Origin: Brevundimonas sp.
Lineage (GTDB): Bacteria; Pseudomonadota; Alphaproteobacteria; Caulobacterales; Caulobacteraceae
Length of the DNA: 64,000 nt
Assembly (NCBI RefSeq): GCF_027484365.1
Contig: NZ_JAIXTC010000016.1
Span: 32,040 to 96,039 of the forward strand
Direction: 5' to 3'
Numbering within the stretch: the first letter of the stretch is position 1; each line of letters begins with the position of its first letter. A model generated the notes under the pieces. It saw only the letters and a list, made by a program, of their open reading frames with translations. It did no database searches and was not told the origin of the DNA. This document shows positions 8,374-19,712 of the stretch, piece by piece. The translations under genes were made by a program, and so were the position numbers.

Positions 8374-8928
8374 ATGAGCGACCATCCCGACGATCCGGAA
8401 ATCCCGCTGGCGCCCTTCCCGACGGCCATCCCGGCCAATCCCTTTCCGCCGCTGGAGGGGGAAGTCGAGCCCTGGCTCGATGACCCGGTCGAGGACGTCG
8501 GGCAGGATTCGCCCGTCCCGGATGCAAGGGGCGACCGGATCGAAGCCGCGGACGCGTCTGACCGGCCGACCGCGCCGGAGCCCGTGAACCGGCTGCTGGC
8601 CCTGGGGCGTTTCGCCTTTCCGCCGGGAGAGCCGCCGGACGAGGAAGGCGTCGCCGCGCGCGACCGTCGCTGGACCAGCCGGATCCTTCTACTGGCGACC
8701 GTCTTTCTGCTGATCTTCAACTCCGTGTCGATCCAGAACTGGTCGCGCCAGCAGGCGCCGGGCTGGGTCACGACGACCGTGCGGCGGCTGGCCGATGTCT
8801 GGGCCGAACAGATCGCCCAGCTGGGCACCGATCAGCCGAGACAGGCCGTCCGTGACAGCTACGAGGCGGCGCGGGACGCGGAGTGGGCGGGAAACCCCGA
8901 CGCTAGAGGAAGCCCAGGCCCCGGGTGA
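8374..8928 (+). CDS. Single-span membrane protein of the MBOAT operon
   Basis: 184 aa, ATG preceded by GGGAGG. The first 100 residues are acidic and Pro-rich with no recognised domain. One membrane helix follows ('RILLLATVFLLIFNSVSI', about residues 104-121), then a helix with 'TTTVRRLADVWAEQIAQLGTDQPRQAVRDSYEAARDAEW'. It starts 10 bp after the MBOAT gene and so probably belongs to the same acylation complex. Its 3' end overlaps the 3' end of the convergent DUF1501 gene by 26 bp. No homologous family is recognised. Confidence 0.7.
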   Translation: MSDHPDDPEIPLAPFPTAIPANPFPPLEGEVEPWLDDPVEDVGQDSPVPDARGDRIEAADASDRPTAPEPVNRLLALGRFAFPPGEPPDEEGVAARDRRWTSRILLLATVFLLIFNSVSIQNWSRQQAPGWVTTTVRRLADVWAEQIAQLGTDQPRQAVRDSYEAARDAEWAGNPDARGSPGPG

Positions 8929-10456
8929 CCATGTTCCTGAGGTTCGGGAAGATCAGGTCGAGGTTGGTTTCCGACACACCCATCCAGCGGCCGAAGGTGG
9001 CGGCATACTGATCCACCGAGGTGGTCGGGATCAGGTAGGATGAGGTCATGTCCGGGTTACGGAAGGCCGTTCCCTGGTCCATGCCGACGGTCGGGAACTG
9101 GCCATAGATGTCGCCCCCCCTGACCGCGCCGCCCATCACCAGATGGTGGCCGCCCCAGGCGTGGTCAGTGCCGTCGCCGTTGGTGGTGAAGGTCCGCGAG
9201 AAGTCCGATGCCGTGAAGGTCGTGACCGACTCGCGCATGTTGACGCCGCCGATGTTGCCGAGGGCCTCATCGAAATAGGAGAGGGCGGAGGCGACCTTCG
9301 ACAGGTTGTTCGGCTGGGCTGTGTTCTGGACGTCGTGGCTGTCCCAGCCGCCGAGGCTGACGAAGAAGACCTGACGCTTGACCCCCAGGGTGGGGGCGGC
9401 CGCGATCATACGCGCGACGGTCTGGAGCTGGACCGCCAGGGAGTTGGTCTCGGTCGCTCCGCTGATCGGGTTGCGATAGGCGGGCGCCGCCAGAACCCCG
9501 GTGACGGCAGGGGTGGTGAAGGTGGAGTTCAGGGACGTCGCCGCGCCGATGGAGCGGTCGGTGGTGGTGGCGTAGTCGGCGGCGAACAGGCTGGCCGCCG
9601 AGGTGTCCCGGATCATCTCGCGCACGCGACCGGGCGCGACACTGGATCCGAACAGGCTTGTTCCGGACTGGCCGTTGATCACGATGGCCGGCTGGGCCCC
9701 CGTGCTCATCTGGTACTGGACGACGTCGTTGCCCGACAGGAAGACGGCGTTGCCGGCCGTGGAAACGGCGGTGAAGACGGCGTTCGTTCCGTTCGTGCCC
9801 GTGAGCAGGTCACTGAAGGCGCCGCCCCAGCCCAGCTGGGCGCCTTCGGTGCGGCCGGCCTGCCAGGTGGACTGCTGATCGTTGTGCGAGAAGAGGTTGG
9901 TCGGCAGGGTGACGCTGCGCGCCTCGTACTGGGCCCGGGTGACCGGGCGGACCAGGGTGCCGATGTTGGCGACGACCGCCAGGCGACCGGCGTCGAACAG
10001 GGTCTTCACCGGGCCCATGAACGGATGCAGGCCGAAGGTCCGGGTCGAGGCGTTGGTCCCGGCCGGGATCGCCTGGATCGTGCGCGGAACGATGGGCAGG
10101 ACGCCGCCCCAGGCCTCGGGCCTCGCAGCGGCGGAGACCCGGCCGGTCAGGGTGTTGGTCGCGCCGATCGGGGTCGGGGCCATGCCCGCCGGCATCAGGG
10201 CGATCGGATCGGCCCCGGTGTTGCGGGTTGCGAAATAGCGACCCCAGGAGTCCTGGTCGGTCGCCAGGACCATGTTGTTCGCGTCGTTTCCGCCGAACAG
10301 GAAGACACAGACCAGGGCCTTGTAGTCGGGCGCGCTCTGGCTGACGGCGGCCCCTGCCGCGGCGAGCTGGGCCGCGAAGGGCGCCGCAGCGCCCAGAATG
10401 GACAGGCCGCCGCCGACGCGCAGCAGCTGACGGCGGGTGTGGATTCCGTGGCTCAT
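8903..10456 (-). CDS. DUF1501 family protein, Tat-exported
   Basis: 517 aa. A twin-arginine type signal is at the N-terminus ('THTRRQLLRVGGG'-like RR followed by a hydrophobic stretch and an Ala-rich cleavage region). The body matches DUF1501: 'KALVCVFLFGGNDANNMVL', 'AGRLAVVANIGTLVRP', 'FSHNDQQSTWQ', 'QVFFVSLGGWDSHDVQN' and 'HAWGGHHLVMGGAVRGGDIYG'. DUF1501 has an alkaline-phosphatase/sulfatase-like arrangement of Asp/His residues, but its reaction is not established. The start overlaps the stop of the upstream DUF1800 gene by 4 bases (ATGA). The two families occur together in many bacteria and are presumed to act as a pair. Confidence 0.9.
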   Translation of the reverse strand: MSHGIHTRRQLLRVGGGLSILGAAAPFAAQLAAAGAAVSQSAPDYKALVCVFLFGGNDANNMVLATDQDSWGRYFATRNTGADPIALMPAGMAPTPIGATNTLTGRVSAAARPEAWGGVLPIVPRTIQAIPAGTNASTRTFGLHPFMGPVKTLFDAGRLAVVANIGTLVRPVTRAQYEARSVTLPTNLFSHNDQQSTWQAGRTEGAQLGWGGAFSDLLTGTNGTNAVFTAVSTAGNAVFLSGNDVVQYQMSTGAQPAIVINGQSGTSLFGSSVAPGRVREMIRDTSAASLFAADYATTTDRSIGAATSLNSTFTTPAVTGVLAAPAYRNPISGATETNSLAVQLQTVARMIAAAPTLGVKRQVFFVSLGGWDSHDVQNTAQPNNLSKVASALSYFDEALGNIGGVNMRESVTTFTASDFSRTFTTNGDGTDHAWGGHHLVMGGAVRGGDIYGQFPTVGMDQGTAFRNPDMTSSYLIPTTSVDQYAATFGRWMGVSETNLDLIFPNLRNMVTRGLGFL

Positions 10457-12183
10457 CGCTGCACCAGATATTCGGGCGAAACCATCGTCATATAGATCGC
10501 GAGCTTGGCCCGGTTGAGCTTGGCGGTGGCGATGGTCGCAGCATTGTTCGCTGTGGGCGCCGGGATCGCGACGCTGTTCACGCTCTCGATCAGTCGCGCG
10601 CGCAGGGTAGGGCTCATCTGGCCGTAGAGCAGCATCCGATCCATGCGGTCGACCAGGGTGTTGGCGTCGGCTGCGATGGCGATCTCGTTCACATAGGCCG
10701 ACCGAACATCAGATCCGGAGCCGATCCCCGTGCCGATGGCCGTCTGCATGGTGTTAGCGTAGCCGGCCACCGTGACCTCGTCGACGATCTGGAACTCGGG
10801 CGCGGTCAGGCCCTGGGCACCCAGACGGGTGTTGGGCGGGACATAGCCCGGCCGGTAGAAGTTGAAGACCGAGGGCGAGGTGAGCGGCGATTGTCCGAGG
10901 GAGGTGTTGGCGCTGGTGGAGGTGATCAGGTAGCCGCCGCTGATCGAGGTCGCTCCGAAGGCCCGGATCCAGTTTGTCAGGCGGATGATCGGCTCGCGCA
11001 CCTTGCCGTAGCCCGGTGTCGAGGCGAGCGAGGCGTTCCGCGCCTCGGGGTCCATCAGGATCGACTTGACCACGGCCCGCAGGTCGCCGCGCACGCCCGC
11101 GCCGTTGTTCCTGAACACGGCCGAGCAGCGCCCGACGTAGGACGGCGTCGGATTGGAGGTGACCAGCCTCTGGATCAGGCGCTGGCACATGAACGGCGGC
11201 ACGTTCGGATGATTGAAGATGGCGTCGAGTGCGAGGCCGAGTTCGTTAGGCCCGTTCGCCGCGCCGCCGGGCAGGGTCACGTCCAGAAAGGTCTTGGCCG
11301 TGATCGAGTGGTAATTCGCATAGTAGATCATCGGCCGGACCGAAGCGTCGACGTTGCGCGAACCACCGAAAAAGGTGCTGTTGGTCGGGGACGGATGGTA
11401 CCAGCTGTAGCCGGTGAAGACCTTGGCCAGGTTGGACACATCTTCGGCCGTGTAGGTCGGGATCGTCGCCCCGGTCCCGTCGCGGCTGAGGGTCCCGTCG
11501 GGCTCCAGCTCGTAGGTGCCGATCGACATCAGCTGCAGGACTTCGCGGGCGAAATTCTCGTCGGGTTTGCGCCCGGAGGCCGTGTCTTCCCTCTGGTTCG
11601 CCAGATGGGTCAGGTAGCGCCCCATCATCGGATGAAGGGCGACCTGCTGCAGCAGGGTGCGATAGTTGCCGAAGGCGTTGGCCCCCAGCATATCGTAGTA
11701 GGATGCCGCGCCGCGTGTATCGACCGCGGCATCCACCAGGGAGATGACGAAGATCTCCGACAGGGCCAGTTTCATCCGCTCGCGCAGCTGGGCCCGGCTG
11801 GTGGAGGCGTAGAGCCAGTAGCTTTCGTAGAACTGGTTCGCGCTCAGGCTCGCCGAGGGGTTGGTCAGCAGCATCTGGGCCAGGCGGTTGTCGACATAGG
11901 CCAGATGCGACGACGACACCGCGTTGAACTCGCCCTCCAGCCAGGCGTCGTAGCCCTTGGCCATGACCGTCTTGATGTCGTTGTCGGTTGGTCCGAACGT
12001 CGCCTGGGTCAGGAAACGCGCCGCTGCTGCGGCATCCTGCGGGTTGCTCTCGACGGGAGTCGTGCCCTGGCGGCCATCGGCGAATATGGCGAACGTGCGG
12101 CCGTCGCCACAGGAGGCCAGTCCAACAACCAGCAGGGCTGACAATGCGCAGGCGCGCAGGCTCTTCAGTATCTGATGTGGCAA
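10453..12183 (-). CDS. DUF1800 family lipoprotein
   Basis: 576 aa from a TTG start with GGGGGA at suitable spacing; no ATG is better placed. A lipoprotein signal ends at LASC (about Cys25). DUF1800 hallmarks are 'AARFLTQATFGPTDNDIKTVMAKGYDAWLEGEF', 'LRERMKLALSEIFVIS', 'NFAREVLQLMSIGTYELEPDG', 'VSNLAKVFTGYSWY', 'CQRLIQRLVTSNPTPSYVGR', 'REPIIRLTNWIRAFG' and 'SPSVFNFYRPGYVPP'. It is translationally coupled to the DUF1501 gene. The biochemical role of DUF1800 is unknown; an exported pair acting on a polymer or phosphate ester is a guess. About 190 bp separate it from the divergent amidohydrolase gene. Confidence 0.9.
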   Translation of the reverse strand: MPHQILKSLRACALSALLVVGLASCGDGRTFAIFADGRQGTTPVESNPQDAAAAARFLTQATFGPTDNDIKTVMAKGYDAWLEGEFNAVSSSHLAYVDNRLAQMLLTNPSASLSANQFYESYWLYASTSRAQLRERMKLALSEIFVISLVDAAVDTRGAASYYDMLGANAFGNYRTLLQQVALHPMMGRYLTHLANQREDTASGRKPDENFAREVLQLMSIGTYELEPDGTLSRDGTGATIPTYTAEDVSNLAKVFTGYSWYHPSPTNSTFFGGSRNVDASVRPMIYYANYHSITAKTFLDVTLPGGAANGPNELGLALDAIFNHPNVPPFMCQRLIQRLVTSNPTPSYVGRCSAVFRNNGAGVRGDLRAVVKSILMDPEARNASLASTPGYGKVREPIIRLTNWIRAFGATSISGGYLITSTSANTSLGQSPLTSPSVFNFYRPGYVPPNTRLGAQGLTAPEFQIVDEVTVAGYANTMQTAIGTGIGSGSDVRSAYVNEIAIAADANTLVDRMDRMLLYGQMSPTLRARLIESVNSVAIPAPTANNAATIATAKLNRAKLAIYMTMVSPEYLVQR

Positions 12184-12377
12184 GAACGGTCCCCCGACCA
12201 GCTTTGCAATACTTCAAGCAGATGAACGACGCCTGCTGGCATTACACCAGCACGGTGAATTGTTTCCGTATAACCCCTTCACGTCTTCGTGCACAGCTTT
12301 CCCGGTGACGGGGCCTATCGCCAAAGGGCGACAGCCTGTCCTACAGATGCCGGAACAAGCGTTTGGGGAACCTTCAT

Positions 12378-15677
<3,300 letters not shown>

Positions 15678-15760
15678 GCCGTAACCGGCTCATGCCGGGG
15701 GACCGTTGAGGTCGGCGCGCGTGTGGACGGCGTGCCGAGGCCCCGGACGGCTGCCGTCGT

Positions 15761-15901
15761 CTAGAGGTAGGGGCCCCACATGAAGGCGACAGTCCCGAAA
15801 ACGCCCAGCGCCGTATAGACGGCGGCCGCAACGACCGTCACGGCCACGAAGGATTTCAGAAGGTCGTCCCGGCCCATCAGGGTGCCCGTCAGCAACCACA
15901 T
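15761..15901 (-). CDS. Possible 46-aa single-span membrane protein
   Basis: A short frame from the ATG at 15901 (MWLLTGTLMGRDDLLKSFVAV...) or from an internal ATG eight codons later encodes one strongly hydrophobic helix followed by 'FMWGPYL'. It lies just downstream of tRNA-Lys on the same strand. No good ribosome binding site is visible for either start. The upstream extension of this frame runs through the tRNA gene and is not coding. Kept as a low-confidence small protein because a clean membrane helix in this frame is unlikely by chance but not impossible. Confidence 0.35.
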   Translation of the reverse strand: MWLLTGTLMGRDDLLKSFVAVTVVAAAVYTALGVFGTVAFMWGPYL

Positions 15902-15957
15902 CTCGCGCGTTCGGCGCTGAAGGCCGCCGGTCTGTCGTTTAGTCGGGAAGAGGACGA

Positions 15958-16033
<76 letters not shown>

Positions 16034-16199
16034 GTTCCATCGTCGCGCGGTCGTCACGGACGTCCGGCGAAGGGGGCGGAAATAGAGACATCGGTTGTGG
16101 GATGCAAGGGTTTTCCACACGGTGTTTCGGTTCGTCGCAGGGCAGTCTAGCATCCCGGCGGAATCGGTCCGGAAAGGACCATCGGGGGAGTTTGAGCGA

Positions 16200-17651
16200 A
16201 TGGCCTTCTGGAACCGGCGCAAGTCGATCGATGCGATGCACCAGGCGTCGGATGGACCCAGGCTGAAGGCGACCCTGAGCTGGCCGCACCTGCTGGCGCT
16301 GGGCGTCGGCGCCATCGTGGGGACGGGGATCCTGACACTGATCGGCGTCGGCGCCGGACTGGCGGGACCGGCGGTGATGATCAGCTTCGGCCTGGCGGGA
16401 CTGGTCTGCGCCTGTGCGGCCCTGGCCTATGCCGAGCTGTCGACCATGATGCCGCAGGCGGGCAGCGCCTACGCCTATTCCTATGCGGTGCTGGGCGAGC
16501 TGATCGCCTGGATCGTGGGGTGGAGCCTCATTCTCGAGTATTCGCTGGTCGTCTCGGCCGTGGCCGTGGGCTGGTCGGGGTATGCCGTCGGCTTCCTGAC
16601 CGGGCTGGGGATCGATCTGCCGACCGCCCTGACCGTCGGGCCGCACGTCGAGGGCGGGCTGATCAACCTGCCGGCCGTGGCGATCATCGCCGTCGTGACC
16701 GGGCTGCTGCTGTTGGGCACACGGGAGAGCGCGACGCTCAACGCCATCCTGGTGGTCATCAAGGTCGCCGCCCTGATCGCCTTCGTGGCCATCGCCCTGC
16801 CGGCCTTTGACGCAGCCAACTTCACCCCCTTCATGCCTAACGGCTTTGGGGCGCCGGCCCTTCCGTTCGCGGAGCTGATCACCGGACAGCCGGTGGTGCA
16901 GACGGGCGTCATGGCGGCGGCGGCGATCATCTTCTTCGCCTTCTACGGCTTCGACGCCATCTCGACGGCGGCGGAAGAGACCAAAAAGCCCGAGCGCGAT
17001 CTGGCCATCGGCATCGTCGGATCGATGCTGATCTGCACGGCCCTGTATCTGGTGGTGGCCGCCGCGGCGATCGGCGCGCGGCCGGTGGCGAGCTTCGCGG
17101 CCAGCCCCGAGCCTCTGGCCCTGATCCTGCGCGAGATGGGACAGGGGACGGCGGCGCAGTGGATCGCGGCGAGCGCCGTCATCGCCCTGCCGACCGTGCT
17201 GCTGGCCTTCCTGTTTGGCCAGAGCCGCATCTTCCTGGGCATGGCGCGCGACGGGCTGCTGCCGACCTCGCTGGCGAAGATTTCGTCACGCGGCGTGCCG
17301 GCGGTGGTGACGGTGTTCACCGCCATCGTGGTGGCCGCTCTGGCGGGCGTGATGCGGCTGGACGAACTGGCGTCACTGGCCAATGCGGGCACGCTGGCGG
17401 CGTTCGCGGCGGTGGGCGTCAGCCTGATCGTGCTGCGCCTGCGCGATCCGAACCGGGTGCGGATGTTCAAGGCGCCGCTCTGGTGGCTGGTCGGGACGAT
17501 CACGATCGTGGGCTGCGTCCTGTTCTTCTTCAGCCTCCAGGCGAGGACCCAGCTGTACTTCCTGTACTGGAACCTCGGCGGGCTGGTGGTCTATCTGGGC
17601 TGGTCGATGCGCAACGCGCGTCTGGCCAAGAACCCCGACCAGGCCGCCTGA
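16200..17651 (+). CDS. APC superfamily amino acid permease (CAT-like)
   Basis: 483 aa from the ATG at 16200 with GGGGGAG upstream. Polytopic, with about 12 hydrophobic segments. The N-terminal 'WNRRKSIDAMHQ...RLKATLSWPHLLALGVGAIVGTGILTLIGVGAG' is the APC signature of the cationic amino acid transporter branch (YfnA/CAT-like). Further motifs are 'FFAFYGFDAISTAAEETKKPERDLAIGIVGSML' and 'GQSRIFLGMARDGLLP'. It should import amino acids across the inner membrane; substrate specificity is not visible. Its stop codon overlaps the start of an Hpt-domain gene (TGATG at 17649-17653), so both are translated from one mRNA. Confidence 0.9.
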   Translation: MAFWNRRKSIDAMHQASDGPRLKATLSWPHLLALGVGAIVGTGILTLIGVGAGLAGPAVMISFGLAGLVCACAALAYAELSTMMPQAGSAYAYSYAVLGELIAWIVGWSLILEYSLVVSAVAVGWSGYAVGFLTGLGIDLPTALTVGPHVEGGLINLPAVAIIAVVTGLLLLGTRESATLNAILVVIKVAALIAFVAIALPAFDAANFTPFMPNGFGAPALPFAELITGQPVVQTGVMAAAAIIFFAFYGFDAISTAAEETKKPERDLAIGIVGSMLICTALYLVVAAAAIGARPVASFAASPEPLALILREMGQGTAAQWIAASAVIALPTVLLAFLFGQSRIFLGMARDGLLPTSLAKISSRGVPAVVTVFTAIVVAALAGVMRLDELASLANAGTLAAFAAVGVSLIVLRLRDPNRVRMFKAPLWWLVGTITIVGCVLFFFSLQARTQLYFLYWNLGGLVVYLGWSMRNARLAKNPDQAA

Positions 17652-18004
17652 TGTCGCGCCGCGACCTGTCGGGCGCCGTCGACTTCTCGGTCCTGGACCG
17701 GACGACGGGCGGCGACGACGGGGTCGCGGAGGAGATCCTGGGCCTGTTCGTGCAGCAGGCCGGGATGTGGTCGCCGATGCTGGACGCGCGCAGCGAAGGC
17801 TGGCGCGACGCCGTGCACACGATCCGGGGCGCGGCGGCGGGCATCGGGGCTGGCGCCCTGGCGGAGGTCTGCGCCGATGCGGAAGCCTCGGGCAAGGAGG
17901 TCGCGCCGGCGAAGCTGGACCACGTCAGGGACGCCCTGGGGCAGGCCCTGGCCGACGTCGCCGCGTGGCGGCATGAGTTGATGCTGCGGTCGTTGAAGGC
18001 CTAG
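17651..18004 (+). CDS. Histidine phosphotransfer (Hpt) domain protein
   Basis: 117 aa. The start ATG shares a base with the permease stop (TGATG). One four-helix Hpt domain with the phosphoacceptor motif 'AVHTIRGAAAGIGAGALAEVCADAE', His56. The upstream helix 'EEILGLFVQQAGMWSPML' and the downstream 'LDHVRDALGQALADVAAWRHEL' complete the bundle. Hpt proteins relay phosphate between response-regulator receiver domains. No kinase or receiver gene is in the window, so the partners are unknown. Coupling to a permease gene is unusual. The 3' end overlaps the convergent DUF1330 gene by 4 bases. Confidence 0.85.
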   Translation: MSRRDLSGAVDFSVLDRTTGGDDGVAEEILGLFVQQAGMWSPMLDARSEGWRDAVHTIRGAAAGIGAGALAEVCADAEASGKEVAPAKLDHVRDALGQALADVAAWRHELMLRSLKA

Positions 18005-18300
18005 GGCGCGACGCCGTCGACGATGTAGACGCGCGAGGTCGAGGCGGCCTCGCGGATCTTCAGCGCAGCCTGGTATTCGGGCGAGGCGCGCCAGGCGATG
18101 GCGGTGTCGCGGTCAGGGAATTCCAGAATGACGACCCGGGCCGCCGGGGCCTCGCCGGTGATGGCCGCGCCCGTGCCGCCACGCACGATATAGCGGCCGC
18201 CGTGGGCCGCGACGGTGGGGGCGGCGAGCCTGGCGTATTCGGCGTAGGCCTCCGCGTCCGAGACCACGATTTCGTGGATTTCATAGGCCTTGGACGTCAT
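18001..18300 (-). CDS. DUF1330 family protein
   Basis: 99 aa. Matches the DUF1330 ferredoxin-like (dimeric alpha/beta barrel) family: 'YEIHEIVVSDAEAYAEYARLAAPTVAAHGGRYIVRGG', 'VVILEFPDRDTAIAWRASPEYQAALKIREAASTSRVYIVDG'. Length is typical. Cytosolic, function unestablished. It lies 14 bp downstream of the chorismate mutase gene on the same strand, so it is probably the last gene of the fpr-chorismate mutase-DUF1330 transcript. Confidence 0.9.
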   Translation of the reverse strand: MTSKAYEIHEIVVSDAEAYAEYARLAAPTVAAHGGRYIVRGGTGAAITGEAPAARVVILEFPDRDTAIAWRASPEYQAALKIREAASTSRVYIVDGVAP

Positions 18301-18314
18301 GGCGGGCTCCGGGA

Positions 18315-18629
18315 TCAGCTGCGTGTGCGGTCGTAGGTCGAGAACTCGTGGGCGATGCAGCGGTCGATCAACAGCCGCCAGACCGGCTCGGCGATGTCTC
18401 GCGACAGGTGGTGGGCCTCGGCGCTGACCAGGACCTTGGCGACGACGTCCTCGATGCGGGCGTCGTCGTGGACGGCATCGCGGTCCGGCTTGATGCGGGC
18501 GGCGGCGTCCATGTAGCGTTGGCGCTCGGCGAGCAGGGCGACAAGGGCGCGGTCGAGCGCGTCGACGCCCTGACGGACCTCGGTCATTGTCTGGCAGGCT
18601 GCGGGATCCACTCGCGCATCCACGGCCAC
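18315..18629 (-). CDS. Chorismate mutase, AroQ/PchB type
   Basis: About 104 aa. All-helical AroQ fold: 'MTEVRQGVDALDRALVALLAERQRYMDAAARIKPDRDAVHDDARIEDVVAKV' followed by 'LSRDIAEPVWRLLIDRCIAHE'. The conserved Arg, Lys ('RIKPDR') and Glu/Gln positions of the active site are present. It converts chorismate to prephenate; PchB-like members can also split isochorismate. The start is uncertain. I chose the GTG at 18629 because relatives keep a 'CxTMxEVR' segment upstream of the internal Met; an ATG at 18587 would remove it. It begins just after the reductase stop at 18646. Confidence 0.8.
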   Translation of the reverse strand: MAVDARVDPAACQTMTEVRQGVDALDRALVALLAERQRYMDAAARIKPDRDAVHDDARIEDVVAKVLVSAEAHHLSRDIAEPVWRLLIDRCIAHEFSTYDRTRS

Positions 18630-18645
18630 GATCTGCGGGTGGTGT

Positions 18646-19461
18646 TCAGCCGACAAAGGCGCGCTCCAGAACATAGTCGCCGGGCTCTGCGTTGGAGCCC
18701 TCCTTCATGCCGAACCCGTCGAGGAGAGCGGCGGTCTCCTTGATCATGGCCATGGAGCCGCACAGCATCACCCGGTCGCGGTCGGGCGAGAAACCCTCCG
18801 GCAGGCCGAGGTCGCGGAAGATCGCGCCCGATGAGATGCGGTCGGTGATCCGGCCGGGGGTGTCGAACGTTTCCCGGGTCACGGTCGGGTAGTAGGTCAG
18901 CTGGGCCTTTGCCTCGTCGCCGATCAGGGGATCCTCGTGGATGCCCGTGGTCAGGAAGTCGCGGTAGGAGAGGTCGGCGACGTTGCGGACCGTGTGGCAG
19001 ACGATGACGCGGCCGAAGCGGCTGTAGGTGTCGGGATCGCGGGCGACGCTGAGCCAGGGGGCCAGGCCCGTGCCCGTCCCGATCAGCCACAGAGTCTGGC
19101 CACCGGTCAGGGCGTCCAGCACCAGGGTCCCGGTCGGCTTCTTGCCCATCAGGACGGTGTCGCCGGGCTGGATCTTGACCAGTCGCGAGGTCAGGGGGCC
19201 GTCGGGCACCGCGATGGACAGGAACTCCAGCTCCTCGTCCCAGGAAGGGCTGGCGATGGAGTAGGCGCGCAGGGTCGGCTTGGCTCCATCCTCGCCCGGC
19301 AGGCCGATCATCACGAACTCGCCGGAGCGGAAGCGGAAATCCTCGGGCCGGGCGACGCGGAAGCTGAACAGCTGGTCCGTCCAGTGATGGACCCAGACGA
19401 CCTCAAGTTCGTGGAAGGCCGAGGGCTTGGGCGGCGGCGGGGAGAGGGCGGCGTCGGTCAT
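18646..19461 (-). CDS. fpr: Ferredoxin-NADP reductase
   Basis: 271 aa from the ATG at 19461; upstream codons lie in the palindromic repeat and do not code. FAD domain motif 'LRAYSIASPSWDEELEF' (RxYS), then 'GPLTSRLVKIQPGDTVLMGKKPTGTLVLD' and the NADP-binding 'LIGTGTGLAPWLSVARD'. The C-terminus 'DYVLERAFVG' is characteristic of the bacterial FprA/subclass I type. It moves electrons between NADPH and ferredoxin or flavodoxin in the cytosol, supporting oxidative stress defence and Fe-S metabolism. It heads a short minus-strand operon with chorismate mutase and DUF1330. Confidence 0.93.
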   Translation of the reverse strand: MTDAALSPPPPKPSAFHELEVVWVHHWTDQLFSFRVARPEDFRFRSGEFVMIGLPGEDGAKPTLRAYSIASPSWDEELEFLSIAVPDGPLTSRLVKIQPGDTVLMGKKPTGTLVLDALTGGQTLWLIGTGTGLAPWLSVARDPDTYSRFGRVIVCHTVRNVADLSYRDFLTTGIHEDPLIGDEAKAQLTYYPTVTRETFDTPGRITDRISSGAIFRDLGLPEGFSPDRDRVMLCGSMAMIKETAALLDGFGMKEGSNAEPGDYVLERAFVG

Positions 19462-19523
19462 TGCGGGGTGTATTAGGCGGTTGGAGGGATGCGCGAAAGG
19501 TCGCGGGTGTCGCGCTTCATCTT

Positions 19524-19663
19524 CCTTCTCCCGGTGGGAGAAGGTGGCTCGCGTAGCGAGACGGATGAGGGTCGGATATCGCCGGTGAGGCACGGCCCTC
19601 ACCCTTTCGCCTTGCCGATCGCTTCGCTCCCGGAGGCTCAAGCCCTCTCCCCCCGGGAGAGGG
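19524..19663. repeat. Intergenic palindromic repeat (REP-like), four hairpins
   Basis: Two perfect 9-bp hairpins with 3-base loops bound the element: CCTTCTCCC-GGT-GGGAGAAGG (19524-19544) and CCCTCTCCC-CCC-GGGAGAGGG (19643-19663). Between them are CTCGC-GTA-GCGAG and a GGTGAGG/CCTCACC stem. The text 'GGGAGAAGGTGGCTCGC...GCGAGACGGATGAGGGT' is of the kind dispersed many times between genes in GC-rich proteobacteria. It lies between the divergent fpr and DPP IV genes and may also act as a bidirectional mRNA hairpin. Confidence 0.75.
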
Positions 19664-19712
19664 AAGACGGGGGGGATGACGCGGTCGATTTCTGCGACTA
19701 GCGTCCGTCCCC

